64,000 bases of DNA from JALCRY01 sp050946575 (GTDB lineage: Bacteria; Bacillota; Clostridia; Peptostreptococcales; Anaerovoracaceae), in contig JBMNVB010000004.1 in NCBI GenBank assembly GCA_050946575.1, positions 1-64,000 of the forward strand, written 5' to 3'. Of this stretch, positions 34,308-42,211 are shown in pieces (the stretch's first letter is position 1; each line of letters opens with the position of its first letter). Under the pieces are notes generated by a model, which was not told the DNA's origin, did no database searches, and saw nothing but the letters and a program-made list of their open reading frames with translations. Position numbers and translations under genes: made by a program.

Positions 34308-35486
34308 ATGAAGAAGAAAATACGCGTACGAGTCGCTGATTCGTCGGGGAATATAACCATATTCGTTCTCGACAGATTCGGCAGAAATGAATATGAGAAG
34401 ATCGGCAGGAGTCTGCTCGCGATGGATGAACTGCACGGGGAGCAGGTGGCTTTCGTGACAGGGGAAAGATCGTTTGAGATGTGCGGGCTCGAATTCTGCG
34501 GGAACGCTTCCAGGGCGTTCGCACTGATGATCGCGGACGGGCGGGAAAAGCAGGTTTTCGATATCAATGTCAGCGGGACCGACGCGCCTGTACGCGTCAC
34601 GGTCGTGCCGGAGATAGATTACGCGGCGGCGGAGATGCCGCTGCCTTCGGCTGTAGAGACAGTGAGCGATCCGGGATATCCGGAGCTGGACGGGTCCGTG
34701 ACGGTTGCATGCGGCGGGATCACGCATCTTGTGACGTTCGGTGAGCCGGATGACGGTCTGTTCGAGAAGGCAAAGGAATATATATCGGAAAAATATGATC
34801 CGCCGGCGCTCGGTGTGATGTTCTGCCGCAGGAACGGGAACATTATCGAGATGACGCCGGTAGTTTACGTGAAGGCAGTCGGGAGCCTGTACCGCGAGGG
34901 AAGCTGCGGCTCGGGGACGACAGCCGTGGCCGCGGCACTGTCGCATATGAAGGCGGGCGGAAAGTACGTTTACACTGTCAGGCAGCCTGCCGGGACCATT
35001 ATCGCGACCTCGGAGGTAAAGGACGGGAAGATCCGCCGCATCACGATAGAAGGGGAAGTATCACTCGAAGAAGAGAGAACAGTGGAGATCGAATATGAGG
35101 AAGGTTTCCCGTCTCTGGACGAGTTCCGGGAAATAGTGGCGGATCTTCTTGACGAACTGCCGGAGGAATTTTTCAATGAACTGTCGGGCGGCGTTGTCGT
35201 GGAGCCCGGCGTCATGAGGCCGGACTACGCGAGAGGCGATGATATCAGCACGCTCGGCCAGTATGTCTCGTCCGGCATCGGAAAACAGGTAAAGATCTAT
35301 TACGGTTCGTTCCGTGACGCGTTCCCGGGCATCGGCAGGGAGCAGCTCCGCGACCGCGTGCGCGAGACTGTGAGGCACGAATTCAGGCATCATCTCGAGG
35401 GACTGGCCGGCATGCACGGGAAAGACTCGCTCGAGGCGGCCGACCGGATACAGATGGAGAAATATATCGGCAGAAAAGGAAGGTAA
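34308..35486 (+). CDS. DapF-like epimerase fused to a zincin-type metallopeptidase domain
   Basis: The 392-residue protein joins two families. Residues 1-265 match the diaminopimelate epimerase/CntK-type racemase fold: GLEFCGNASRA (C64) and EGSCGSGTTAVAAA (C200) hold the catalytic cysteine pair. Residues about 270-392 resemble the Zincin_1 (PF06262-like) peptidase family: SLDEFREIVADLLDELPEEFF, then YYGSFRDAF and VRHEFRHHLEG with HExxH as H357-E358-x-x-H361. I start at 34308 (MKKKIRVRV) and not at 34218, because the latter region has a membrane-like start that does not fit. The gene is divergent from MalY and is followed after 5 nt by MscS. What links racemisation to proteolysis is unknown. 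Confidence 0.82.
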   Translation: MKKKIRVRVADSSGNITIFVLDRFGRNEYEKIGRSLLAMDELHGEQVAFVTGERSFEMCGLEFCGNASRAFALMIADGREKQVFDINVSGTDAPVRVTVVPEIDYAAAEMPLPSAVETVSDPGYPELDGSVTVACGGITHLVTFGEPDDGLFEKAKEYISEKYDPPALGVMFCRRNGNIIEMTPVVYVKAVGSLYREGSCGSGTTAVAAALSHMKAGGKYVYTVRQPAGTIIATSEVKDGKIRRITIEGEVSLEEERTVEIEYEEGFPSLDEFREIVADLLDELPEEFFNELSGGVVVEPGVMRPDYARGDDISTLGQYVSSGIGKQVKIYYGSFRDAFPGIGREQLRDRVRETVRHEFRHHLEGLAGMHGKDSLEAADRIQMEKYIGRKGR

Positions 35487-35491
35487 GGCGG

Positions 35492-36295
35492 ATGGACAGG
35501 ATAATTGAGCAGCTGACGTCGCAGAATGTGATATGGAGTGTCGTGATAGTGATCGCGACGCTTATCGTCATGGCTGTGCTCGGACACATCCAGAAAAAGA
35601 TAATGGAGAAAGCCGAGGCGGCCATCAGGACGGAAGCGCTCATCGGGACTTTCTTCAGGGTCATAAAAACGATCATCTGGATACTCGTCATCCTGACTGT
35701 GCTGGACGTGAATGATGTCAATATCAGATCGCTGCTTACGGGCGTAGGTGTCGCGGGAGTCGTTGTCGGGCTCGCGATGCAGGACCTGATAAAGGACGCG
35801 GTCATGGGTTTTCATATAATCACGGATAAATCATTCGCACTCGGCGACAGGGTGAGGATAGGCACGGAAGAAGGGATCATCACGCAGTTCACCATCCTCT
35901 CGACACAGTATGAAAGCATTGATACCGGGGACATCGTCACGATCTGCAACCGCGAGATCACGAAAGTCTCGAAACTCTCGGGATCCTACAGCGCGGATGT
36001 CAGCATTGCATATGGCGAAGATCCGGAGAAGGTATGCAAAGTGCTCGCGGGCGCGGCCGAAAAAGCCGCGGAGGCAGATATAATAAAGAGCGCGAAAAGT
36101 GTCGGTATAGTGAGATACGAAGATTCCGCGATAGTGTACAAGCTGCTGTATCAATGCGATCCAGTCGATAAATGGGCAGCCGGCAGGGCGGTCATGAAGG
36201 AGATCGACACGGCCGTGAGGGATGCCGGGATCAGAGTGCCGTATCCGCAGCTCGAAATACATATGCAGGACGCGCCGGGACCGGCCGCAGAATGA
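35492..36295 (+). CDS. Mechanosensitive ion channel, MscS family
   Basis: The 267-residue protein has two N-terminal membrane segments (about 15-32 and 60-76) and then the pore-lining third helix with SLLTGVGVAGVVVGLAMQDLIKDAVMGFHIITD, the hallmark of MscS channels. The soluble beta domain starts at FALGDRVRIGTEEG, and the vestibule runs to the C-terminus. It opens when membrane tension rises and lets solutes out. It lies 5 nt after the epimerase-peptidase gene with AAAGGAAGGTAAGG, so both share a transcript, and a perfect terminator follows. Ionic selectivity is not predictable. Confidence 0.9.
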   Translation: MDRIIEQLTSQNVIWSVVIVIATLIVMAVLGHIQKKIMEKAEAAIRTEALIGTFFRVIKTIIWILVILTVLDVNDVNIRSLLTGVGVAGVVVGLAMQDLIKDAVMGFHIITDKSFALGDRVRIGTEEGIITQFTILSTQYESIDTGDIVTICNREITKVSKLSGSYSADVSIAYGEDPEKVCKVLAGAAEKAAEADIIKSAKSVGIVRYEDSAIVYKLLYQCDPVDKWAAGRAVMKEIDTAVRDAGIRVPYPQLEIHMQDAPGPAAE

Positions 36296-36305
36296 AAATA
36301 ATAAC

Positions 36306-36338
36306 AGAGTATCCGCATTTCTGCGGATACTCTTTTTT
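36306..36338. terminator. Strong terminator between MscS and the aldolase gene
   Basis: AGAGTATCCGCA and TGCGGATACTCT pair perfectly over 12 bp around TTTC. Six T follow on the plus strand. Confidence 0.92.
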
Positions 36339-36363
36339 CATATATCAATGCCTGAGGACTTCA

Positions 36364-37143
36364 CTACAGCTTTTCTCTTACGCCGTCTACCAGTTCCTTG
36401 TATGCATTTATGTAGATGATCGTGTCGAGCCCGATCGCTATTGAATCATATCCCATATCGAAATAATTCAGCGTGTCTTCGATGCCTCCGGAATTCATTA
36501 TGCTGATCTTGCCGTGATCCTGGCAGGCCGCGGCAACTTTCTTAAGAGCATCGATGAATTTCGGATTCGTGTACTGGCCGGGGATGCCCATCGCGTTCGA
36601 GAGGTCGAGCGGTCCGACAAATATGGAATCCACTCCCTCTACGGCCGCTATCTCGTCGATATGCTCGAGAGCCTCGAGAGTCTCGCACTGGAGTATGAGT
36701 ATGGTCTCTTCGTTGGCGGAGCGCATGTAGTCCTCGAACGAGCCCTGCATGTTCCCGCCGAATCCCCATCCGCCGTCGTATGTCGGGCAGAGGCCGCGGG
36801 CTCCGAGCGGAGTGAATTTCGCGTACTCGACGAGCTGCTTCGCTTCGTCGACCGATTTTATCATCGGCACCATGACGCCCTGCGCACCGATGTCGAGCAT
36901 TTTGAGGATCGGCGTGCGCTGCTGTTCGAATACTCTTACGAGCGGCGTGAGCCCCGCGTGCAGTGCGGCTTTCACTCTGAGCTCCGCGCCTTCCGTATCG
37001 AGAGGAGAATGCTCCATATCGATGAATACGTAATCGAGGCCTGTCAGTCCGAGCGCCTCGAGCGCGTTGATCGTTCCGAGGTGTGTGAATGTTCCGAGCG
37101 TTTTTTCACCGTTCCTGAATTTTTCCAGCATTTTATTTTTCAT
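36364..37143 (-). CDS. HpcH/HpaI-type aldolase
   Basis: The 259-residue protein matches the HpcH/HpaI aldolase/citrate lyase beta family, TIM barrel: GTFTHLGTINALEALGLTGLDYVFIDMEHSPLD at the start, PLVRV, the QGVMVPMIKSVDEAKQLVEYAKFTPLGARG loop, ILQCETLEALEHIDEI with a metal-ligand Glu, and FVGPLDLSNAMG. It probably cleaves 2-keto-3-deoxy acids to pyruvate and an aldehyde. A GGAGGAT ribosome site precedes the ATG. On the minus strand TTGACA at 37212-37217 could be its -35 box. It is a single-gene unit. Exact substrate unknown. Confidence 0.87.
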   Translation of the reverse strand: MKNKMLEKFRNGEKTLGTFTHLGTINALEALGLTGLDYVFIDMEHSPLDTEGAELRVKAALHAGLTPLVRVFEQQRTPILKMLDIGAQGVMVPMIKSVDEAKQLVEYAKFTPLGARGLCPTYDGGWGFGGNMQGSFEDYMRSANEETILILQCETLEALEHIDEIAAVEGVDSIFVGPLDLSNAMGIPGQYTNPKFIDALKKVAAACQDHGKISIMNSGGIEDTLNYFDMGYDSIAIGLDTIIYINAYKELVDGVREKL

Positions 37144-37250
37144 CTTGCATCCTCCTTGTATTCGTTCTTTGTTTGTTTATATTAAAAAAATTAACACTGC
37201 GTATCGTGTTTTGTCAACAGCCATTGAAATAATATGTGATTTGCGGAATA

Positions 37251-38240
37251 TTACGCCCGCTGCCGTGTTTCTGCGCGTGTGAGCTGCGGTCCTGCAGCTT
37301 CCGGAGCTTCCGCTCCGCGTAATGCGAACTGCTTTTCGGCCATGGCCGCGAGATACAATATTACCGCGCCGGAAGCGACTTCGGCCGGGAACAGAAGCAG
37401 GGACGATTCAGGGATCAGCATCGCGAGCATCATGAGAGCTCCGGCCGGCGGTACGAACATGCCGGTCATGATCATGAGCGTGACTGCGATGAGCGCGGCC
37501 GCCGCGGCCGATGCCGCGAGAGGCATGCCGAGCGTCACTGTCATAATAAGTCTGCATCCCGCTCCGATCAGTGCGCACGCCGCGATGATGATCACTTTCC
37601 GTTCTCCGCCGCGCACATGTCCCTTCGTTTCGGTCCATTCAGTGAATGCGACGAGCAGCGGAGGCGCAACGGCGAATATCCATCCGAACTGATATGCCGG
37701 AACGAGCATCAATGCGAAGAAGACTGTTCTGAAGACGAATCTTTTCGCCGAACCCGTATCCGGGGATCCTTTTTTCACGAACGGCTCTTCGGCCCGGATC
37801 CCGCTCTTTACGAGCAGTTTATGGAAAATAATGATCAGGAGCGTCATGCCCGCTGCCGAGATGACATATGACCATGAGTCCGTGCCGATAAGGACCGGCA
37901 GGACCGCCGCCGAAATGAGCGGCGCGAGCGACGTGCCTGAAAACATGAATACGATCTGTGCAAATGCGAACGCGGTGATGAGCTTTATGACCGCGGGCCC
38001 CGGCATTGATGTGCTTATTATGAGGCCGCAGACGGCGCATCCCGTGATGAGCAGGAACATGCGGCGTGAATCGACCTGCCACGTCCTTTTCGGAGCACAG
38101 AGGAACCCGACCGCCAGAGCGGCGATCTCAGGGAAAATCATCTCGCGGTCTCCGAGATATTCCGATACGCCCGTCATCAGCGCGATGATGACGACCGTCC
38201 CGATGACCGGCATCAGATATGTCCTTGCTCTGCTTTCCAT
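37251..38240 (-). CDS. Hypothetical multi-pass membrane protein
   Basis: The 329-residue protein has about eight to nine hydrophobic segments and no soluble domain. Noticeable conserved-looking stretches are YLGDREMIFPEIAALAVGFLCAPKRTWQVDSRRM near the N-terminus and FVPPAGALMMLAMLIPES near the end. The first resembles HPP-like or fusaric-acid-type integral membrane families, but I cannot assign it. The minus-strand start is preceded by GGAAG. It lies alone between the aldolase and the aldo/keto reductase, about 100 nt from each promoter region. Transport function would only be a guess. Confidence 0.7.
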   Translation of the reverse strand: MESRARTYLMPVIGTVVIIALMTGVSEYLGDREMIFPEIAALAVGFLCAPKRTWQVDSRRMFLLITGCAVCGLIISTSMPGPAVIKLITAFAFAQIVFMFSGTSLAPLISAAVLPVLIGTDSWSYVISAAGMTLLIIIFHKLLVKSGIRAEEPFVKKGSPDTGSAKRFVFRTVFFALMLVPAYQFGWIFAVAPPLLVAFTEWTETKGHVRGGERKVIIIAACALIGAGCRLIMTVTLGMPLAASAAAAALIAVTLMIMTGMFVPPAGALMMLAMLIPESSLLLFPAEVASGAVILYLAAMAEKQFALRGAEAPEAAGPQLTRAETRQRA

Positions 38241-38455
38241 TTCCGCATTTACTTCCTTTCAGAATCGGGGAACCCCGACATTCCAAAGGATAACACTTCA
38301 GGACGCGGAATTCAAATGATCCAATTTTCGGAAAACGGCGGAAAATGAAGGCCCGATCGGAACGGGCGGAACATGGATGCGTACGGCGCACAATGGTCCG
38401 ATTGTACCATGACCCGGATTGTATTAAAATGGATACACAGGAAGGAGGGTCCGCT

Positions 38456-39652
38456 ATGATTTACAGAGATTTCAGGGGAGAAAAACTTTCACTGCTCGGT
38501 TTCGGAGCCATGAGACTGCCGACTCTTGAAGACGGGTCTATAGATCAGGAACAGACGAATGAAATGATCGACTATGCCCTCGAACACGGAGTGAACTATG
38601 TAGATACCGCATTCCCGTATCACAACAGCATGTCAGAGATCGCTGTCGGGAAGGCGCTGTCAAGGCACCCGCGGGACAGTTACAATCTGGCCACGAAGTT
38701 CCCGGGTCATACGATTGCTTCTTCATATGATCCCGAAGGCGTTTTCGAACTGCAGCTGCGGAAATGTCAGGTGGACTATTTTGATTTTTACCTGATGCAT
38801 AATGTATATGAGAATTCGATAAAAACGTACCTCGATCCGAAATGGGGGATCATGGACTATTTCATCGAACAGAAAAAGAAAGGAAGGATCCGGCATCTCG
38901 GATTCTCGTGCCACGGTGATATCCCGGTCATCGAGGAATTCATCGGCAGGTACGGAGATGAGCTTGAATTCTGCCAGATACAGCTCAATTATCTCGACTG
39001 GACTCTGCAGAACGCGAAAGGGAAGTACGAGACTCTCGGGAAACTCGGGTATCCCGTCTGGGTCATGGAGCCGGTAAGAGGAGGAAAGCTCGCGGATCTT
39101 CCCGCGGAAGACAAAAAGAAGCTGGAATCAATGCGAAGCGGCGCGAGTGAAGCGTCTTTCTGCTTCAGGTTCCTTCAGAGACTTCCGAATCTGCGCATGA
39201 TCCTTTCAGGAATGTCCACTCTGGATCAGGTGGTCGACAACTGCAGGACGTTCGAGAAACCGGATCCGCTTTCGGACGAGGAATGCGAAGTGATGCTGGA
39301 TATCGCGGAGGACCTGAAAGATTCCGTTCCGTGCACGGGATGCAGGTACTGCTGCGGCGGCTGTCCGATGGAGCTCGATATCCCGTTCCTTATTTCGAAA
39401 TACAATCAGCTCCGGGCGGGGAACGCGATGACGGTGAAAATGCAGATGGAATCAATGCCGGAGGACAGGCTCCCGTCAGCGTGCATCGCCTGCGGGCAGT
39501 GTGCGGCCGTATGTCCTCAGAAAATCGACGTGCCCGAAGAGCTCGCCGGAATGGCGAAGATGCTGAGCGAAATGCCGACATGGGAAGAGATCAGCAAACA
39601 GAGGAACAGGGAACTCGATCAGCAGATGGAGGAACTCGGAGACAGGAAATGA
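38456..39652 (+). CDS. Aldo/keto reductase with C-terminal [4Fe-4S] ferredoxin domain
   Basis: The 398-residue protein has an aldo/keto reductase barrel (residues 1-275; GFGAMRLPTLEDGSID, DTAFPYHNSMSEIAVGKAL, FDFYLMHN) followed by a ferredoxin-like part with CTGCRYCCGGCP (about residue 292) and CIACGQCAAVCP (about residue 342). The catalytic Asp/Tyr pair is visible in VDTAFPYH. This layout is common in anaerobes, where electrons may pass from ferredoxin-like clusters. The start is set at 38456 by GGAAGGAGGGTCC; the frame opens at 38345. It is convergent with the CoA-transferase gene. Physiological substrate unknown. Confidence 0.92.
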   Translation: MIYRDFRGEKLSLLGFGAMRLPTLEDGSIDQEQTNEMIDYALEHGVNYVDTAFPYHNSMSEIAVGKALSRHPRDSYNLATKFPGHTIASSYDPEGVFELQLRKCQVDYFDFYLMHNVYENSIKTYLDPKWGIMDYFIEQKKKGRIRHLGFSCHGDIPVIEEFIGRYGDELEFCQIQLNYLDWTLQNAKGKYETLGKLGYPVWVMEPVRGGKLADLPAEDKKKLESMRSGASEASFCFRFLQRLPNLRMILSGMSTLDQVVDNCRTFEKPDPLSDEECEVMLDIAEDLKDSVPCTGCRYCCGGCPMELDIPFLISKYNQLRAGNAMTVKMQMESMPEDRLPSACIACGQCAAVCPQKIDVPEELAGMAKMLSEMPTWEEISKQRNRELDQQMEELGDRK

Positions 39653-39658
39653 TGCAGT

Positions 39659-39690
39659 AAAAAGGAGACCTGCGAATAAGCAGGTCTCCT
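39659..39690 (-). terminator. Terminator of the CoA-transferase gene
   Basis: AGGAGACCTGC and GCAGGTCTCCT pair over 11 bp around GAATAA. On the minus strand a run of five T follows the stem, which assigns it mainly to the minus-strand gene. Confidence 0.85.
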
Positions 39691-39716
39691 GATCTATTCA
39701 TATTATTAACGAGTTT

Positions 39717-41063
39717 CTATCTCTTGTTGCTCTTTCTCCAGATATGCATGGCTTCCGCTTCCTTGATGAGATCTTCTCTGAAATCAGGATGCGCGATGCC
39801 GATGAGCGCTTCCGCACGCTGCCATGTGGCAAGGCCCTTGAGATTCACTTTTCCGTATTCTGTCACGACGTAGTGAGTGTTCGAACGCGTGCACGTAGCG
39901 ATCGTTCCTTCCTTCATCGTAGGACGGATGCGGGATGTTACTTCGCCGGTCTTCTTGTTCTTTACAGTCGAGCTGCAGCAGATGAAACTCTTTCCTCCGT
40001 TCGAGAGGTACGCTCCCATTACGAAGTCCTGCTGGCCGCCTGCGCCGGAGATGTGCTTTGTACCTGAAGTCTCCGCCGAGATCTGTCCGTACAGGTCGAT
40101 GTCTACAGCTCCGTTTATGGAGATGAAGTTGTCTATCTGCTGTACAGTCTTTATGCTGTTTACGTAGTCCACAGGCGCAGTCATGCACTCGGGGTTGTGA
40201 TCGAGGAAATCATACAGTTCCTGCGTGCCGGAGCCGAAAGCGTATACCTGGCGTCCTCTGTCGAACGGCTTCTTCGCGCCGGTTATCTTTCCGGCCTTCG
40301 AAAGGGCGACGAACGCGTCCACGTACATCTCTGTGTGGACACCGAGATCTTTAAGATCTGATTCGGCGATCATCGTGCCGATGGCGTTCGGCATGCTGCC
40401 GATGCCGAGCTGGAGGCAGGCGCCGTTCGGTATCTCGGGTACGACGAGTTTCGCTACCGCAAGGTCCACGTCGGAAGGTTCTCCTGCCGGCGGGTTCGTC
40501 GGGATCGGCGGGTTGTCCGTCATGACGACCGCGTCCACATCGCTGATATGTACACAGTTATCGTATCCGCCGAAGCAGACAGGCATGTTCTCATTTACTT
40601 CGACGATCACGTGCTTCGCCTTTTTCATGACCTGCAGAGTGTGCGAGCCGTTAGGTCCGAAGTTGAAAAATCCGTGCTTGTCCATCGGAGCGACGACTGA
40701 CATCGCTACATCGACCGGAGGCAGGCAGTTCGCGAAATAGCTCGGTACTTCCGAGTAGCGGACAGGAATGTAATAGCAGAATCCTTCCTTTATCATTTTT
40801 CTTTCGATGCCCGACATATGGAGCGAGTTCCATGTGAAGTGATCAGCCGGATTTTCGATGTCGGCGATCGCGGGTCTTCTCATGATGATCCCGCCGCGGA
40901 TGTTCACGTCGTGCAGCTCGGGCATTCTCTTCGCGAGAGCCTTGTCGAGCGTATCGACCGTGGCGGTCACCCATCCGTAGTCGAGCCAGTCTCCGTCCTT
41001 GATGACTTTGACGGCTTCGTCGGCTGTAGTTAGTTTCGACTGTAATTCTTCCTGAAAGTTCAT
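39717..41063 (-). CDS. Butyryl-CoA:acetate CoA-transferase-like enzyme
   Basis: The 448-residue protein belongs to the acetyl-CoA hydrolase/transferase family and is close in length and sequence to butyryl-CoA:acetate CoA-transferases of butyrate producers (Roseburia, Anaerostipes). Visible marks are LGIGSMPNAIGTMI, a candidate catalytic glutamate in HTEMYVDAFV (about residue 245), and the SINGAVDIDLYGQISAETSG and SGAGGQQDFVMGAYLS stretches. It would transfer CoA from butyryl-CoA to acetate as the last butyrate step. 4-hydroxybutyrate or propionyl specificity is possible. A GAGGAACC ribosome site supports the start. The other butyrate genes are not in the window. Terminator at 39659. Confidence 0.85.
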   Translation of the reverse strand: MNFQEELQSKLTTADEAVKVIKDGDWLDYGWVTATVDTLDKALAKRMPELHDVNIRGGIIMRRPAIADIENPADHFTWNSLHMSGIERKMIKEGFCYYIPVRYSEVPSYFANCLPPVDVAMSVVAPMDKHGFFNFGPNGSHTLQVMKKAKHVIVEVNENMPVCFGGYDNCVHISDVDAVVMTDNPPIPTNPPAGEPSDVDLAVAKLVVPEIPNGACLQLGIGSMPNAIGTMIAESDLKDLGVHTEMYVDAFVALSKAGKITGAKKPFDRGRQVYAFGSGTQELYDFLDHNPECMTAPVDYVNSIKTVQQIDNFISINGAVDIDLYGQISAETSGTKHISGAGGQQDFVMGAYLSNGGKSFICCSSTVKNKKTGEVTSRIRPTMKEGTIATCTRSNTHYVVTEYGKVNLKGLATWQRAEALIGIAHPDFREDLIKEAEAMHIWRKSNKR

Positions 41064-41120
41064 AATAGGTTCCTCTTTATTAATACAGATGCAATTGTTA
41101 AATGACGTGTAATATTATAT

Positions 41121-41155
41121 AAAATCGCGCGCCTGTTAGCAAGGCCCGCGATTTT
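41121..41155 (-). terminator. Terminator of the secreted protein gene at 41198
   Basis: AAAATCGCG and CGCGATTTT pair, with inner GCC/GGC pairs, around TGTTAGCAA. The T-rich end on the minus strand is ATTTTATA. It lies between two minus-strand genes. Confidence 0.7.
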
Positions 41156-41197
41156 TCTGTCCGATTTGTCCTGTTAATAGATTTTCATTTACTCAAT

Positions 41198-42070
41198 TTA
41201 TTTCATCTTCGAGCACATTACATAATAAATGCCTGACGATGTACCGCTTCTGTAAACTTTGACCTGCACCGTGATATTCCGTGTGCTTCCTACGGAGAAA
41301 TACATCTTGTGTCCGGCGGTGCGATTCAGTTTGATATATTTTGTAGTGGTCTTGTAACCGGGCGCAGATACGGTCACTTTCGCGTAGAGAAGACTGTCTA
41401 CGTCTCCCGTGAATATCACACGTACCTGTCTGCCTTTCACAGTATACTTGTAGTATTTGGCGGCGCTCGTTCCGGCAGCTATGAAGCCCTTGCGCTTCTC
41501 GTTATTCTTGAGCTTGGACATTTTTCTGTACGAAGTGCCGTATGAAGCAGTATAGTTGTAGGCATGGAACGCAAGCGCTACTACAGAAGAAGAATCCTCG
41601 ACCTTTATCTCATATGTCTGGCCCTTCTTTGCGCCGAACGTGAGTGTATTCAGATAAGTACTGCTCGAAAGAGCATTTACTCCGAATTTTCCGCTTATCC
41701 TTTTTCCCTTGGAGTTGCACATGTATATTACGACATTCGAAGATCTGCTGTTTGCCGCAGAGAGCGTGATGCCCCCGTTTACCGGTGATTTATATATAAT
41801 AGTAGTCGTTTTTTTCGAACCGGAACTATTATTTATCTGATACATTCTTGCAGTCTTGATATTTCTTATGGTTTTGCCTGCAGTCACATACTGATCGGGT
41901 GTTCCGTCGCTGATGCTCTGCACTGTTTTCGATCCCGTATTCATCGATACCTTCGGAACTGTTCCCGTTACGCTGTCCTGTGACGCACTTGCCGGGAGCA
42001 CCGCTCCGAAGGTAAAGGCGACCGCAATGACCGCGCATAACGCGACTGTTGCCAGTTTCCTTATTTTCAT
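41198..42070 (-). CDS. Secreted protein of unknown function
   Basis: The 290-residue protein has a clear signal peptide (residues 1-30, MKIRKLATVALCAVIAVAFTFGAVLPASAS). The rest is Ser/Thr/Lys/Tyr-rich and strand-rich, with two similar parts (about 50-165 and 170-290) that look like beta-sandwich domains of the PPC or jelly-roll kind. There is no LPXTG or membrane anchor, so it would be released or held by charge. A ribosome site GGGGGGAAAG and a minus-strand TATAAT near 42120 stand upstream. Homologs are probably common in Eubacteriales, but I cannot name a family. Confidence 0.75.
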   Translation of the reverse strand: MKIRKLATVALCAVIAVAFTFGAVLPASASQDSVTGTVPKVSMNTGSKTVQSISDGTPDQYVTAGKTIRNIKTARMYQINNSSGSKKTTTIIYKSPVNGGITLSAANSRSSNVVIYMCNSKGKRISGKFGVNALSSSTYLNTLTFGAKKGQTYEIKVEDSSSVVALAFHAYNYTASYGTSYRKMSKLKNNEKRKGFIAAGTSAAKYYKYTVKGRQVRVIFTGDVDSLLYAKVTVSAPGYKTTTKYIKLNRTAGHKMYFSVGSTRNITVQVKVYRSGTSSGIYYVMCSKMK

Positions 42071-42211
42071 GATACTTTCCCCCCTGTTATAGAGTGAATG
42101 ACATTTTCGGACAATAGAATTATATCATAACGGATTTTTCCGTACAATGAGCGAGAGGCACCTCCGGTCGGAAATCGGAAAATTTATTTTTCTTTTACAT
42201 TTCCGTTACAG

